Assembly (NCBI RefSeq): GCF_010994375.1
Contig: NZ_WHMA01000001.1
Coordinates: 150,978-214,977 of the forward strand
DNA: 64,000 bases
Direction: 5' to 3'
Source of the DNA: Halomonas sp. NO4
Lineage (GTDB): Bacteria; Pseudomonadota; Gammaproteobacteria; Pseudomonadales; Halomonadaceae
The notes under the pieces are model-generated. The model had not been told where the DNA came from. It did not search any database and saw only the letters and a program-made list of their open reading frames with translations. A program made the position numbers and the translations under genes. Positions 24,665-33,401 of this stretch are shown here, in pieces (position 1 is the first letter of the stretch; every line of letters begins with the position of its first letter).

Positions 24665-24985
24665 ATGAGCACCTCACACAGCGCGGCTGCACGCCTGCTC
24701 GATGCAGGAGACGACGCCATTGACGAGGCCACGGCCCTGCTCAAGGCCGTCGCCAACGACAATCGCTTGCGCATTCTCTGCCTGCTCGACGGCACGGAAC
24801 TCTCCGTCACCGAACTCAACCGCCGCCTGGCGCTGAGCCAGTCGGCACTGTCGCAGCACCTGGCGATCCTGCGTCGGGAGGGTCTGGTCACGACGCGTCG
24901 CGCCTCCCAGACCATCTACTATTCGGTACACGGGGAGCAGGCGCCGGCCCTGGTCGAGACGCTAGCGCGCCTGCAGGGTCTCTGA
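24665..24985 (+). CDS. ArsR-family transcriptional regulator
   Basis: A 106-residue winged-helix regulator with the ArsR fold (AVANDNRLRILCLLDGTELSVTEL, then the recognition helix LSQSALSQHLAILRREGLV, then a wing TTRRASQTIYYSV). The metal-binding cysteine motif ELCVCDL of ArsR/SmtB proteins is absent (TELSVTEL), so it is probably not a metal sensor at that site; it resembles the YgaV/BigR type in outline. Start 24665 fits the GGGAG spacing better than the ATG one codon earlier. It may act on the long upstream region or on distant genes. Confidence 0.85.
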   Translation: MSTSHSAAARLLDAGDDAIDEATALLKAVANDNRLRILCLLDGTELSVTELNRRLALSQSALSQHLAILRREGLVTTRRASQTIYYSVHGEQAPALVETLARLQGL

Positions 24986-24988
24986 GCG

Positions 24989-26029
24989 TCAGCGTTTCTC
25001 CCAGCGACCGGCATCCAGGCGTTCGAGCAGCCGGTCGACGCCACGCTCCACGCCGTGGGAAACGGCCATGCCCAGGCGTTCGCCCATCGACCGCCGCGAC
25101 TCCAGCCGCACGGCGATGACCCGTGCCGTTTCCATGCGCGACACCAGATAGGCTTCGCTGGTGTCCAGGGCATCGATCAGGCCGCGCCCGAGGGCATCGC
25201 GCCCGTGCCACACCTCGCCGGTGGCCACGGCATCGACGTCCAGATCCGGGCGACGCTCGGCCACATGGGCCTTGAACAGCTGGTGGGTGTTGTCCAGGTC
25301 GGACTGGAACTTGTCGCGTCCTTCCGGGGTGTTCTCGCCGAACACGGTGAGCGTGCGCTTGTATTCGCCGGCCGTCAGCAGCTCCACGTCGACGTCGTGG
25401 CGCTTGAGCAGGCGGTGGAGGTTGGGCAGCTGCGCCACCACGCCAATGGAGCCGAGCACCGCGAAGGGCGCAGCACGCAACTGGTCGGCGGCGCACGCCA
25501 TCAGGTAGCCGCCGCTGGCTGCCACCTTGTCGACGCACACCGTGGTGGTCAAACCGGCCTCACGCAGGCGATCCACCTGGGCGGCGGCCAGGCCATAGGC
25601 GTGCACCAGCCCGCCCGCGGATTCCAGACGCAGTACCACCTCGTCACCCGCCTCGGCACTCGCCAGCACCGCGGTGATCTCCTCGGCGAAGCGCCCGGTA
25701 CCGCTGGCGCGGATGTCGCCGTGAAAGTCGAGCACCCACACCGTCTGCTGCGATTCCGATGTCTCCTTGCCGCCGCGGCGGCCACGCGCCTTGTCGTCGC
25801 GCCGGAACGCCTTGAGCAGCCGCTTGCGGGCGCCCGGCTCGCTGGCGGCGAGAGCCAGCCGGCGACGCCGGTACTCGCGGCGATCGTTGAGCTGCTCGAC
25901 GCGCAGACGCAGGCGTTCACTGCCCTCGCCGCGAAACCGTGCGATCGCTGCCAGCGCCAGGCCCACGATCAGCGCCAGGACCACGAGCTGGGCCACAAAG
26001 AGTCCTAATTCGGTCAGCCACTCTTCCAC
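24989..26029 (-). CDS. sohB: Inner-membrane peptidase SohB
   Basis: A 346-residue S49-family serine protease. A single N-terminal membrane helix (about residues 10-31) is followed by a basic, coiled region and the protease domain. The Ser-Lys dyad is S172 in KVAASGGYLMA and K224 in GEYKRTLTVFGENT. E. coli SohB has 349 residues and the same layout, and suppresses loss of HtrA when overproduced. GTG 26029 is chosen for GGAG eight bases upstream and agreement in length; the longer reading from 26182 would put a non-hydrophobic stretch ahead of the helix. Confidence 0.92.
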   Translation of the reverse strand: MEEWLTELGLFVAQLVVLALIVGLALAAIARFRGEGSERLRLRVEQLNDRREYRRRRLALAASEPGARKRLLKAFRRDDKARGRRGGKETSESQQTVWVLDFHGDIRASGTGRFAEEITAVLASAEAGDEVVLRLESAGGLVHAYGLAAAQVDRLREAGLTTTVCVDKVAASGGYLMACAADQLRAAPFAVLGSIGVVAQLPNLHRLLKRHDVDVELLTAGEYKRTLTVFGENTPEGRDKFQSDLDNTHQLFKAHVAERRPDLDVDAVATGEVWHGRDALGRGLIDALDTSEAYLVSRMETARVIAVRLESRRSMGERLGMAVSHGVERGVDRLLERLDAGRWEKR

Positions 26030-26096
26030 CCTGAGATCTCCGCTACCACATTCGATGGGTCCATCCTGCCGTCGCCCGGCGCGCAGCACAATGCTC

Positions 26097-26125
26097 TTGA
26101 TTAAAACGATCGTTCGAAATACGCT
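26097..26125 (+). promoter_or_regulatory. Candidate promoter with operator-like palindrome ahead of the SCP2 gene
   Basis: TTGATT, 17 bases, TACGCT, with the perfect palindrome AACGATCGTT (26105-26114) inside the spacer. This places a possible repressor site between -35 and -10. TetR-type fatty-acid regulators use AACG...CGTT-like sites, but the regulator is unknown. Confidence 0.4.
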
Positions 26126-26199
26126 TTCGTCGCAGGATGGGTGCCATCTCACCTCTCCCCACGACACGATTCCCCATGACACCCTGAAAAGGAACGACC

Positions 26200-26511
26200 A
26201 TGTCCCGCTCCACGCTCGAGAAACTGCAACAGCGCTTCGATCCCCAGGCCGCCCAGGGGATGGATGACGTCTTCCAGTTCCACTTCAGCGATGCCGGCAG
26301 CCACTATCTGGTAGTCCAGGACGGTAGCCTGGCTGTCCACGAGGGCGAACACGACGACCCCTCGGTCACCCTGAGCATGAGCAGCGACACCCTCAAGGGC
26401 GTCATGACCGGCGAAATCAGCGGCATGAGCGCCTTCATGACTGGCAAGCTCAAGGCCACCGGCAACGTCATGCTGGCCACCAAGCTCTCGAGTCTTTTCC
26501 CCAATCGCTGA
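26200..26511 (+). CDS. SCP2 sterol-binding domain protein
   Basis: A 103-residue single-domain protein of the SCP2 lipid-binding family. The fold-defining segments are FQFHFSDAGSHYLVVQDG, DDPSVTLSMSSDTLKGVMTGEISGM and the C-terminal hydrophobic helix AFMTGKLKATGNVMLATKLSSLF. In bacteria such proteins probably bind acyl chains or acyl-CoA; the ligand is unknown. AGGAA precedes the ATG. It stands alone, convergent with nudC. Confidence 0.9.
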   Translation: MSRSTLEKLQQRFDPQAAQGMDDVFQFHFSDAGSHYLVVQDGSLAVHEGEHDDPSVTLSMSSDTLKGVMTGEISGMSAFMTGKLKATGNVMLATKLSSLFPNR

Positions 26512-26529
26512 CACGGCCGACCGCTCGTC

Positions 26530-27306
26530 TCAGCGGGTAGCCGTCGCCACCTCCGCCAGGTGCGTCTCGATCAGCGCCCGCGAGATCGAGTAGAGGGGCG
26601 GCAGCTGGGGCAGCCGCCCTGGCCGGAACCAGGCGGCATCGACGATTTCGACGCCGTCGATGTGCAGCTCCCGGCTCGCCGCCTCGGCGAAGAAGCCCAG
26701 CATCAGCGAATGCGGAAAGGGCCACGCCTGGCTGCGATAGTAGCGCACCCGCCCCACCGGCAGGCCCACCTCCTCGTGGATCTCGCGGCGCACGGCGTCC
26801 TCAGCGGACTCACCGGGCTCGATGAAGCCCGCCAGCGTGGAGTAGCGCCCCGGCGGAAAGCGCGGGCTGCGAGCCAGCAGCAGGCTCTCGCCGTGGGTCA
26901 CCAGGGTGATGATGCAGGGCGAGATGCGCGGGTAGTTGCGGTGACCGCAGTGCGGGCAGAGCATGGCGAATTCGCGGTCCAGCCGCGCGGAAGGCGCGCC
27001 GCAACGCCCGCAGAAGCGGTGGTCGCGCAGCCAGGCGGCCACCTGCAGGGCGGTGGAGAGCAGCGGAAACCATGACTCGGGCAAGCGTGACAGCCAGTGG
27101 CGGCCGTCCGGCCAGCTCTCCTCGGCCTGCGCCTCCACGGCCAGCGCCACCGGAACCTCATCCCAGTAGCAGAGCGGCTGCCAGGTGCTCGACCAGGACT
27201 GCTGCAGCTGAAGGGGGGAGCCGTCGGGGCCGGGGGCAATGCGCCCCTCCGCGATGCGGATCACCCACCCCGCTGTTTCCGCCAGCGGCAACTCGCGACG
27301 CAGCAT
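26530..27306 (-). CDS. nudC: NAD(H) pyrophosphatase NudC (RNA decapping)
   Basis: A 258-residue NUDIX enzyme that splits NADH and removes NAD caps from RNA. It has the zinc ribbon C99/C102 and C117/C120, the NUDIX box GFIEPGESAEDAVRREIHEE, and the downstream family signature, which reads SQAWPFPHSLM here where the usual form is SQPWPFPxS. The first 85 residues form the degenerate N-terminal NUDIX-like domain. Its ATG overlaps the dnaQ stop by one base (TGATG), so the two are coupled. Confidence 0.92.
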   Translation of the reverse strand: MLRRELPLAETAGWVIRIAEGRIAPGPDGSPLQLQQSWSSTWQPLCYWDEVPVALAVEAQAEESWPDGRHWLSRLPESWFPLLSTALQVAAWLRDHRFCGRCGAPSARLDREFAMLCPHCGHRNYPRISPCIITLVTHGESLLLARSPRFPPGRYSTLAGFIEPGESAEDAVRREIHEEVGLPVGRVRYYRSQAWPFPHSLMLGFFAEAASRELHIDGVEIVDAAWFRPGRLPQLPPLYSISRALIETHLAEVATATR

Positions 27307-28067
27307 CAGCGGGGCTCCGCGGTGAGCTCCGAGCGTTCGCCCAGGTCATCCCAATGGCAGTGGCCCGCCGCCTGGCGAATCTGCTCCAGCTTGGCGCGAT
27401 GGGCAGCGAGCTCCGCGTCGTTCGGGCTGGCCACGCGCAGGGTGCCGGGGGCCAGCGACAGCCGGCGAATCGCGAGCCCGCCGGCGACTGCTTCGCTGCT
27501 GCCGCTGTCGTCGGCATCCAGGGTCAGCGCCGTCTGCCCGCCGGTCATCGCCAGGTAGACCTCGGCGAGGATTTCGGCATCGAGCAGGGCGCCGTGCAAC
27601 ACTCGATGCCCGTTGTCGATCTCGTAGCGCTTGCACAGGGCGTCGAGGTTGTTGCGCTGGCCGGGGTGGCGATCACGTGCCAGCTTCAGGGTGTCGAGAA
27701 TGCGGCAATGCTCCGCCACCGGCCCCAGGCGCGGCTCGCGACGCTCGGCGGCCAGCAGCTGGAATTCGTGGTCGATGAAGCCCACGTCGAAGGCGGCGTT
27801 GTGGATCACCAGCTCGGCGCCGCGGATGTAGTCCCAGAACGCCTGGGCGATCTCGGCAAAGCGGGGCTCGTCGGCCACCCGCTCATTGGTGATGCCGTGC
27901 ACACCGATCGCCTCGGCGTCGATCTCGCGCTCAGGGTTGATGTACTGGTGGAAGTTGTTACCGGTCAGACGGCGGTTGACCAGCTCCACGGCACCGATCT
28001 CGATCAGGCGGTGCCCGTCGCGCGGGTCGATGCCGGTCGTCTCGGTATCCAGAACTATCTGTCGCAT
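27306..28067 (-). CDS. dnaQ: DNA polymerase III epsilon subunit (proofreading exonuclease)
   Basis: A 253-residue DEDDh 3'-5' exonuclease. Exo I is VLDTETTG (D7, E9), Exo II is HNAAFDVGFID, and Exo III has the histidine/aspartate pair in RVLHGALLDAEILAEVYL. The C-terminal tail after residue 185 is the flexible part that binds the polymerase subunit. AGGAG lies eight bases ahead of ATG 28067. The gene follows rnhA at five bases, a conserved pairing in gammaproteobacteria, though E. coli transcribes the two divergently. Confidence 0.96.
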   Translation of the reverse strand: MRQIVLDTETTGIDPRDGHRLIEIGAVELVNRRLTGNNFHQYINPEREIDAEAIGVHGITNERVADEPRFAEIAQAFWDYIRGAELVIHNAAFDVGFIDHEFQLLAAERREPRLGPVAEHCRILDTLKLARDRHPGQRNNLDALCKRYEIDNGHRVLHGALLDAEILAEVYLAMTGGQTALTLDADDSGSSEAVAGGLAIRRLSLAPGTLRVASPNDAELAAHRAKLEQIRQAAGHCHWDDLGERSELTAEPR

Positions 28068-28072
28068 GGGAC

Positions 28073-28561
28073 TCACTCCTGGTTGGAGAGGGCGGCGCTG
28101 GCCGTCTGTTCGTCGATGGCGGCATTGGCCAGGGCATCGGCCCGCTCGTTGCCGGGGTGGCCGCTGTGCCCCTTCACCCAGTGCCACTGGATGCGGTGGC
28201 GCCGGGTCTCGTCGAGCAGCTCACGCCACAGTTCGGCATTCTTCACCGGCTGGCGGCTCGCCGTCTTCCAGCCACGCTTCTGCCAGCCATGAATCCACTC
28301 GGTGATGCCGCGGCGCAGGTACTCCGAGTCGGTCCAGAGCTCCACCTCGCAGCGACGCTTGAGGGCGCGCAGTGCCATGATCGCCGCCATCAGCTCCATG
28401 CGATTGTTGGTCGTCATGGCTTCGGCGCCCTTGAGCGCCTTCTCGTGCTGGCCGCTCTGCAGCACCGCGCCCCAGCCGCCCGGTCCCGGGTTGCCGCGAC
28501 AGGCGCCATCGGTGTAAACGGTGACCCGGGGCAGCGGGCCATCCGAGGGTGCATCACTCAA
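28073..28561 (-). CDS. rnhA: Ribonuclease HI
   Basis: A 162-residue RNase H that degrades RNA in RNA-DNA hybrids. The acidic active site is complete: D18 in [16 protein letters not shown], the glutamate in [10 protein letters not shown], the aspartate in [12 protein letters not shown], and the late aspartate in [10 protein letters not shown]. The start is uncertain: TTG 28561 gives the expected N-terminus (SDAPSDG) and overlaps the preceding methyltransferase by eight bases, while ATG codons at 28603 and 28621 would overlap it much more. Confidence 0.93.
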   Translation of the reverse strand: MSDAPSDGPLPRVTVYTDGACRGNPGPGGWGAVLQSGQHEKALKGAEAMTTNNRMELMAAIMALRALKRRCEVELWTDSEYLRRGITEWIHGWQKRGWKTASRQPVKNAELWRELLDETRRHRIQWHWVKGHSGHPGNERADALANAAIDEQTASAALSNQE

Positions 28562-29327
28562 GCTCGCATACCCTTTCGCTGTGGCGCCCGACGCGCGAGG
28601 CATGCCCCAGGGCACCGCCACCCAGCGCGTTGCCGAGGCTCAGCTGGGGGCGCTGGACATGGGCCAGCCGATTGTGGCGTCGAGCGCGGATGATGTAGCT
28701 GTCGCCCAAGGGCAGGTTGTGTCGCCGGCCCAAGGTCTCCAGCGTGGCATTGCGCGGCAGGCTGCCGGGCAGATGAAAGCCGCAGTAGTCTACCCGCTCG
28801 ATCTGGAAGTCGACAAACGCCAACCAATCCCGCAGCCCGGCCGGGGTTCGCCAACGGCCACGCCACGGCAGGCGGTGCCGATGGCCGGGCCACAGACGGG
28901 CGAGGCCCGCCGGCCCCATGGGGGCCCAGCCGAAGATGATCAGGTGGCCGTCGTCGGCGGTGACCCGAGCGGCTTCCTGCAGAAGGCGGTGAGGATTGGG
29001 TACCACTTCAAGCAGATGATGGACGACGACCAGGTGCAGGCACTCGTCGGGCAGTGCCAGGGCGTCCGGCGGGCAGACCAGGGTCGAGGGTCCCTCGGCG
29101 AGCTCGGCCGTGGGCGCCCAGCGCAAGGCATGCCGGATCGGGCACATCTCGGTCAGGCTGGGCGCCATGCCCAGCTCCAGGCGGTGCCCGCCGTGCAGGC
29201 GCTCGCAGATGGGCCCTAGGCAGGCGCGCTCGGTGCGCCAGTGCGCACCGCCATCGGCACTCGCCCAGTAACGCTGCCCTTCCCGGTAAAGCCGTGCCAG
29301 GGCGATGGCCTCCTGCGCGTTTGACAT
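28554..29327 (-). CDS. YafS-like class I SAM-dependent methyltransferase
   Basis: A 257-residue methyltransferase-like protein of the Methyltransf_11 type. The SAM-domain core is recognisable as [41 protein letters not shown] and [21 protein letters not shown]. The usual glycine-rich motif I (DxGxGxG) is poorly conserved, so activity is uncertain. The substrate is unknown. Its place between gloB and rnhA matches E. coli yafS. It is divergent from gloB. Confidence 0.82.
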   Translation of the reverse strand: MSNAQEAIALARLYREGQRYWASADGGAHWRTERACLGPICERLHGGHRLELGMAPSLTEMCPIRHALRWAPTAELAEGPSTLVCPPDALALPDECLHLVVVHHLLEVVPNPHRLLQEAARVTADDGHLIIFGWAPMGPAGLARLWPGHRHRLPWRGRWRTPAGLRDWLAFVDFQIERVDYCGFHLPGSLPRNATLETLGRRHNLPLGDSYIIRARRHNRLAHVQRPQLSLGNALGGGALGHASRVGRHSERVCELE

Positions 29328-29444
29328 CGTCGACCATCACCTCCAAGATTGTGTGTTTTGTAAGCCGTTTCCAGACCGCTCGCAGCATGCGGGCCGGCCC
29401 CATTCCGCTCACTCGGTTGACGACGCAACGAGGACAACCTGCCC

Positions 29445-30212
29445 ATGCTGAGCGTGACACCGATTCCCGCGTTTAACGATAACTATATCTGGCTTCTGCG
29501 TCAGGACACGAGCCCCAACGTGTGCGTCGTGGATCCAGGCGATGCCGAGCCCGTCATCCAGCTGCTGGAGCGTGAGGGCCTGACCCTGGCGAGCGTGATG
29601 ATCACCCACCATCATCACGACCATACCGGCGGCCTGCCGGAGCTCATCCAGCGCTACGCGCCCCACGTGATCGGCCCCCACAACCCGCAGATCGAAGGCA
29701 TCGACGAGCGCGTGGAGGATGGCGACACCTGCCGGGTGATGGGGCGTCGCTTCGATATCATGGCCGTACCGGGCCACACCCTCGATCATATCGCCTACTT
29801 CACCGCGGGCATCCCTCCTCTGCTCTTCTGTGGCGATTCGCTCTTTTCGGCGGGTTGCGGCCGGCTCTTCGAAGGTTCCCCCGAGCAGATGCACCACTCA
29901 CTTAAGCGCCTCGCGGAACTTCCCGACGACACCCTGGTGTTCGCCGCCCACGAATACACGCTCGCCAATCTGCGCTTCGCCAGCGCTGCCGATCCCCACA
30001 ACCCCGATGTGGCGGCGGCAATGGCCGAGACGGAACGTGCCCGGGAACTGGACCGCCCCACCCTGCCCAGCGACCTGGGCCGTGAACGGCGCATCAACCC
30101 GTTCCTGCGTTGTGCTGACCCCGAGGTGCGTGCGGCGGCCGCTGCTCAGGGCGACACCGACACCGACCTGGCTACCTTTACCACCCTGCGGGCCTGGAAG
30201 GATCGATTCTGA
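29445..30212 (+). CDS. gloB: Hydroxyacylglutathione hydrolase (glyoxalase II)
   Basis: A 255-residue metallo-beta-lactamase-fold enzyme that hydrolyses S-lactoylglutathione in methylglyoxal detoxification. The binuclear metal site THHHHDHTGG (H55, H57, D59, H60), the later PGHTLDHIAY and GDSLFSAGCGRLFEG, and the C-terminal HEYTLANLRFA region are all present. GAGGA precedes the ATG. It is divergent from the yafS-like gene and followed by mltD, an association also seen in E. coli. Confidence 0.95.
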   Translation: MLSVTPIPAFNDNYIWLLRQDTSPNVCVVDPGDAEPVIQLLEREGLTLASVMITHHHHDHTGGLPELIQRYAPHVIGPHNPQIEGIDERVEDGDTCRVMGRRFDIMAVPGHTLDHIAYFTAGIPPLLFCGDSLFSAGCGRLFEGSPEQMHHSLKRLAELPDDTLVFAAHEYTLANLRFASAADPHNPDVAAAMAETERARELDRPTLPSDLGRERRINPFLRCADPEVRAAAAAQGDTDTDLATFTTLRAWKDRF

Positions 30213-30277
30213 TCGCCACCGACGTGATCCCGAACACCCCCGCGATCTCGCCGTCCTGCGATTAGCAAGGAGACTGC

Positions 30278-31435
30278 ATGACCTATCGAACAGCCCGCCG
30301 CCAGGGCATCGGCCTGGCCAGCAGCCTCGCGTTGATCTGCGCCCTGGCTCTGGCTGGCCCCGTCACCCAGGCTGCCACCTTGAACCCCCATGCCGTCGAG
30401 CCGACGCGCCACTTCTGGAATGCCCTGCAGCTCAAGCCCCGCGCCGCGGATGCCTGGGCGCGGCTGCGCAATGCCATGCAGTGGGAACTGCATATCGACG
30501 ACCCCCGAGTGCAGCACTGGATCGACAAGCTGCGTGCCAGTCCGCAGAACGTGCACGAGATCGCCGAACGCGCCCGCCCCTGGCTGGCGTGGATCACCGA
30601 GCAGATCGAGCAGCGCGACCTGCCGGGCGAACTGGCCCTGATCCCCTTCATCGAAAGTTCCTTCGATCCGCATGCCCTTAGCCACCGCGGTGCCGCCGGG
30701 ATGTGGCAGTTCATGCCGGGTACCGCCGACGCCCTGGGCCTGCAGCGTCTGCAGGGATACGACGGCCGGCTCGACGTGGCGGCCGCCACGCAAGCCGCCC
30801 TCGACTACATCGAACTGCAGGCCGAGCAGTGGTACGACGGCAACATCGAACTCTCCCTGGCAGCCTACAATGCCGGCGCCGGCACCGTGAACCGGGCACG
30901 CAACGCGGCCCTGGCCCGCGGAGAACGAGGCGATTACTGGAATCTCGACCTGCCTGGCGAGACCATGAACTACCTCCCCAAGCTGCATGCGATTGCCGCC
31001 ATCGTCGCCGATCCTGAGACGTACGACATCGAGCTGCCCGCCATCGAGACAGCCCCGGCTGTTGCCGAGGTGCCGGTGGACCAGCCGCTCGACCTGCGTC
31101 GACTGGCCGACATGGCGGGCGTCAGCCACACCGAAATCGCCGACCTCAATCCGGCGCTCAGCGGCAGCCAGGTACGCCCGGGCACGGCCGAAGTGGTGAT
31201 GATTCCCAGTGAGCATGAGGCGACGGTCCTGGCCCGCCTGGGTGATGAGCCGGCCCGTAACGACTCGCCTGGTGCCGCAGAGTACGTGGTGCAGCAAGGC
31301 GATACCCTGTCGCGCATCGCCGGCCGCCATGGGATCAGCGTCGACGAGATCCGCCGTCACAACAGCCTCCGCGGCGACGTGATCCAGGTCGGCCAGGTGC
31401 TCGACATGCCCAGCCAGAGCCTGGCATCTCGCTGA
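30278..31435 (+). CDS. mltD: Lytic murein transglycosylase D
   Basis: A 385-residue cell-wall enzyme. The signal region (about 1-32) lacks a clear lipobox. The SLT domain carries the catalytic glutamate in FIESSFDPHALSHRGAAGMWQ and the motif SLAAYNAGAGTVNRA. One clear LysM repeat lies at the C-terminus (about 335-381, YVVQQGDTLSRIAGRHGISV), preceded by a degenerate one near 263-305. E. coli MltD is longer (452) and has a lipobox, so this copy is shorter. It cleaves peptidoglycan glycan strands to the 1,6-anhydro form. Confidence 0.92.
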   Translation: MTYRTARRQGIGLASSLALICALALAGPVTQAATLNPHAVEPTRHFWNALQLKPRAADAWARLRNAMQWELHIDDPRVQHWIDKLRASPQNVHEIAERARPWLAWITEQIEQRDLPGELALIPFIESSFDPHALSHRGAAGMWQFMPGTADALGLQRLQGYDGRLDVAAATQAALDYIELQAEQWYDGNIELSLAAYNAGAGTVNRARNAALARGERGDYWNLDLPGETMNYLPKLHAIAAIVADPETYDIELPAIETAPAVAEVPVDQPLDLRRLADMAGVSHTEIADLNPALSGSQVRPGTAEVVMIPSEHEATVLARLGDEPARNDSPGAAEYVVQQGDTLSRIAGRHGISVDEIRRHNSLRGDVIQVGQVLDMPSQSLASR

Positions 31436-31532
31436 TCGCCGGGTCAAAAACCGGCATGGCAGTTTACACGGGGCAAGGCTCCTGACACCTTATGGCGGTC
31501 GTCTCCCCGAGGACCAGAGGATTCCGCCAAGG

Positions 31533-33380
31533 ATGTCACTGCTATCAATCGGCGCCTGCCGCCTGCGCCACAGCCTGCTGAGCCTGGTCGTGCTGGCCAT
31601 GCCGGCCCTGGGCAACCCGGAGACCAGCGTTCCGACTGTCCACGGGCTGGCCCTCTACGACGAGCCAGCCCTACCCGCGGACTTTGCGCACTTCCCCTAC
31701 GTCAATCCCGATGCGCCCAAGGGCGGCAGTATGACGCAGGCCGCCGTGGGCTCCAGCTTCGACTCGACCAATCCCTTCATCATCCGCGGCACGCCAGCCG
31801 CTGGGGTCTCGGTGATCTACGACACCCTGCTCGAGGGCAACCCCGACGAGCCGTTCAGCGTCTATGGCCTGCTCGCCGAAGGCATTCGCCTGGATCCCGA
31901 CCGCCACTGGATCGAGTTTGACCTTCGCCCCGAGGCGCGCTTCCAGGATGGCGAGCCGGTCACGGCCGAGGACGTGGTGTTCAGCTTCAATCTACTGATC
32001 GAAGAGGGCAACCCCTTCTATCGCAGTTACTACGCCGAGGTGGAAAACGTCGAGGCACTGGATGAGCAGACGGTGCGCTTCACCTTCCGCTCCAACGAGT
32101 CGCGGGAGCTGCCACTGATCGTCGGCCAGCTGCCGATCCTGCCGAAGCACTACTGGGTCGAGCGCGACTTCACTTCGCCGACCCTCGACCGCCACCCCGG
32201 CTCCGGGCCCTACCGAATCGCCGAGGTAGAGCCGGGCCGGCGCATCGTCTACGCGCGCGATCCGGACTACTGGGGGCGCGACCTACCGGTCAACCGTGGA
32301 CGCCACAACATCGACCGTCGTATCTACGACTACTACCGTGATCGCGACATCGCCTGGGAAGCCTTCAAGGCGGGCATCATCGACTACCGCACCGATGCCC
32401 GGGCCGCCACCTGGGCCATCGGCTACGACTTTCCCGCCTACCACGACGGCCTGGTCAAGCGCCTCACCGTGCCCGACGGCCAGCCCGCCACCATGCAGGC
32501 GTTCATCTACAACCTGCGCCGCGACAAGTTCAGCGACCGCCGCGTGCGCGAGGCGCTCGCGCTGACCTTCGACTTTCCCTGGCTCAACGCCAACCTCTTC
32601 TACGACAGCTACCGACGCACCCGAAGCTATTTCCAGAATTCCGAGATGGCCGCCGAAGGCATGCCGAGCGAGGCCGAGCTCGCCCTGCTCACGCCCCACC
32701 GCGACAGCCTACCGCCGGAGGTCTTCGAGGCCGCGCTGCCCATCGACCATCCCGATGAGCTGCGCGAGCGCCTGCGCCATGCCTATGAACTGCTGCAGGC
32801 GGCAGGCTATGTCGTCGAGGAGGGGCGCCTGATCCACAGCGAGACGGGCCGACCGTTGAGCCTCGAGGTGCTGCTCTTCGATACCGGCATGGAGCGGGTG
32901 GTCCAGCCGATGCTGCGCAACATGGCGCGCCTGGGGGTCGAGGGCAGCATTCGCATCGTCGATATCAACCAGTATCTCAACCGCCTGCGCAACTTCGACT
33001 TCGACATGGTGGTCGGCCAGTTTCCGCAGTCGAACAACCCCGGCAACGAGCAGCGCGAATACTGGACCAGCGACTATGCCGAGACTCCGCAGAGTCGCAA
33101 CCTGATGGGGCTTGCCCGCCCGTCGGTGGATGCCCTCGTCGACCACCTGATCCGCGCCGACAGCCGGGCGGAGTTGAACACCGCCACCCGGGCCCTGGAC
33201 CGGGTGCTGCGCTGGCTGTTCATCACGATTCCCCACTACCATTCCGGCGAGACGCGGATCGGACTCTGGGACAAGTTCAGCTACCCCGAGCCCTTCCCCG
33301 AGTACGGCTTCGACCTGGCCGCCTGGTGGGTCGACGCCGAGCGAGCCGCCGAGATCAACCAGCGGCTGCACGGCCGCTGA
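31533..33380 (+). CDS. yejA: ABC peptide-binding protein YejA
   Basis: A 615-residue periplasmic family-5 solute-binding protein. A signal peptide (about residues 1-27) is followed by the family's N-terminal pattern (YVNPDAPKGGSMTQAAVGSSFDSTNPFI) and PVTAEDVVFSFNLLIE. Gene order and length match YejA of the YejABEF importer, which takes up oligopeptides and, in E. coli, microcin C. AAGG sits directly before the ATG and AGAGGA further up, so the ribosome site is not ideal. It is the first gene of four. Confidence 0.93.
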   Translation: MSLLSIGACRLRHSLLSLVVLAMPALGNPETSVPTVHGLALYDEPALPADFAHFPYVNPDAPKGGSMTQAAVGSSFDSTNPFIIRGTPAAGVSVIYDTLLEGNPDEPFSVYGLLAEGIRLDPDRHWIEFDLRPEARFQDGEPVTAEDVVFSFNLLIEEGNPFYRSYYAEVENVEALDEQTVRFTFRSNESRELPLIVGQLPILPKHYWVERDFTSPTLDRHPGSGPYRIAEVEPGRRIVYARDPDYWGRDLPVNRGRHNIDRRIYDYYRDRDIAWEAFKAGIIDYRTDARAATWAIGYDFPAYHDGLVKRLTVPDGQPATMQAFIYNLRRDKFSDRRVREALALTFDFPWLNANLFYDSYRRTRSYFQNSEMAAEGMPSEAELALLTPHRDSLPPEVFEAALPIDHPDELRERLRHAYELLQAAGYVVEEGRLIHSETGRPLSLEVLLFDTGMERVVQPMLRNMARLGVEGSIRIVDINQYLNRLRNFDFDMVVGQFPQSNNPGNEQREYWTSDYAETPQSRNLMGLARPSVDALVDHLIRADSRAELNTATRALDRVLRWLFITIPHYHSGETRIGLWDKFSYPEPFPEYGFDLAAWWVDAERAAEINQRLHGR

Positions 33381-33401
33381 CGCCTGGACAAGGATGCCCC
33401 C

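Noticed and set aside
31439..31460. Terminator after mltD
   Set aside because: GCCGG/CCGGC is only five base pairs and no T-run follows.
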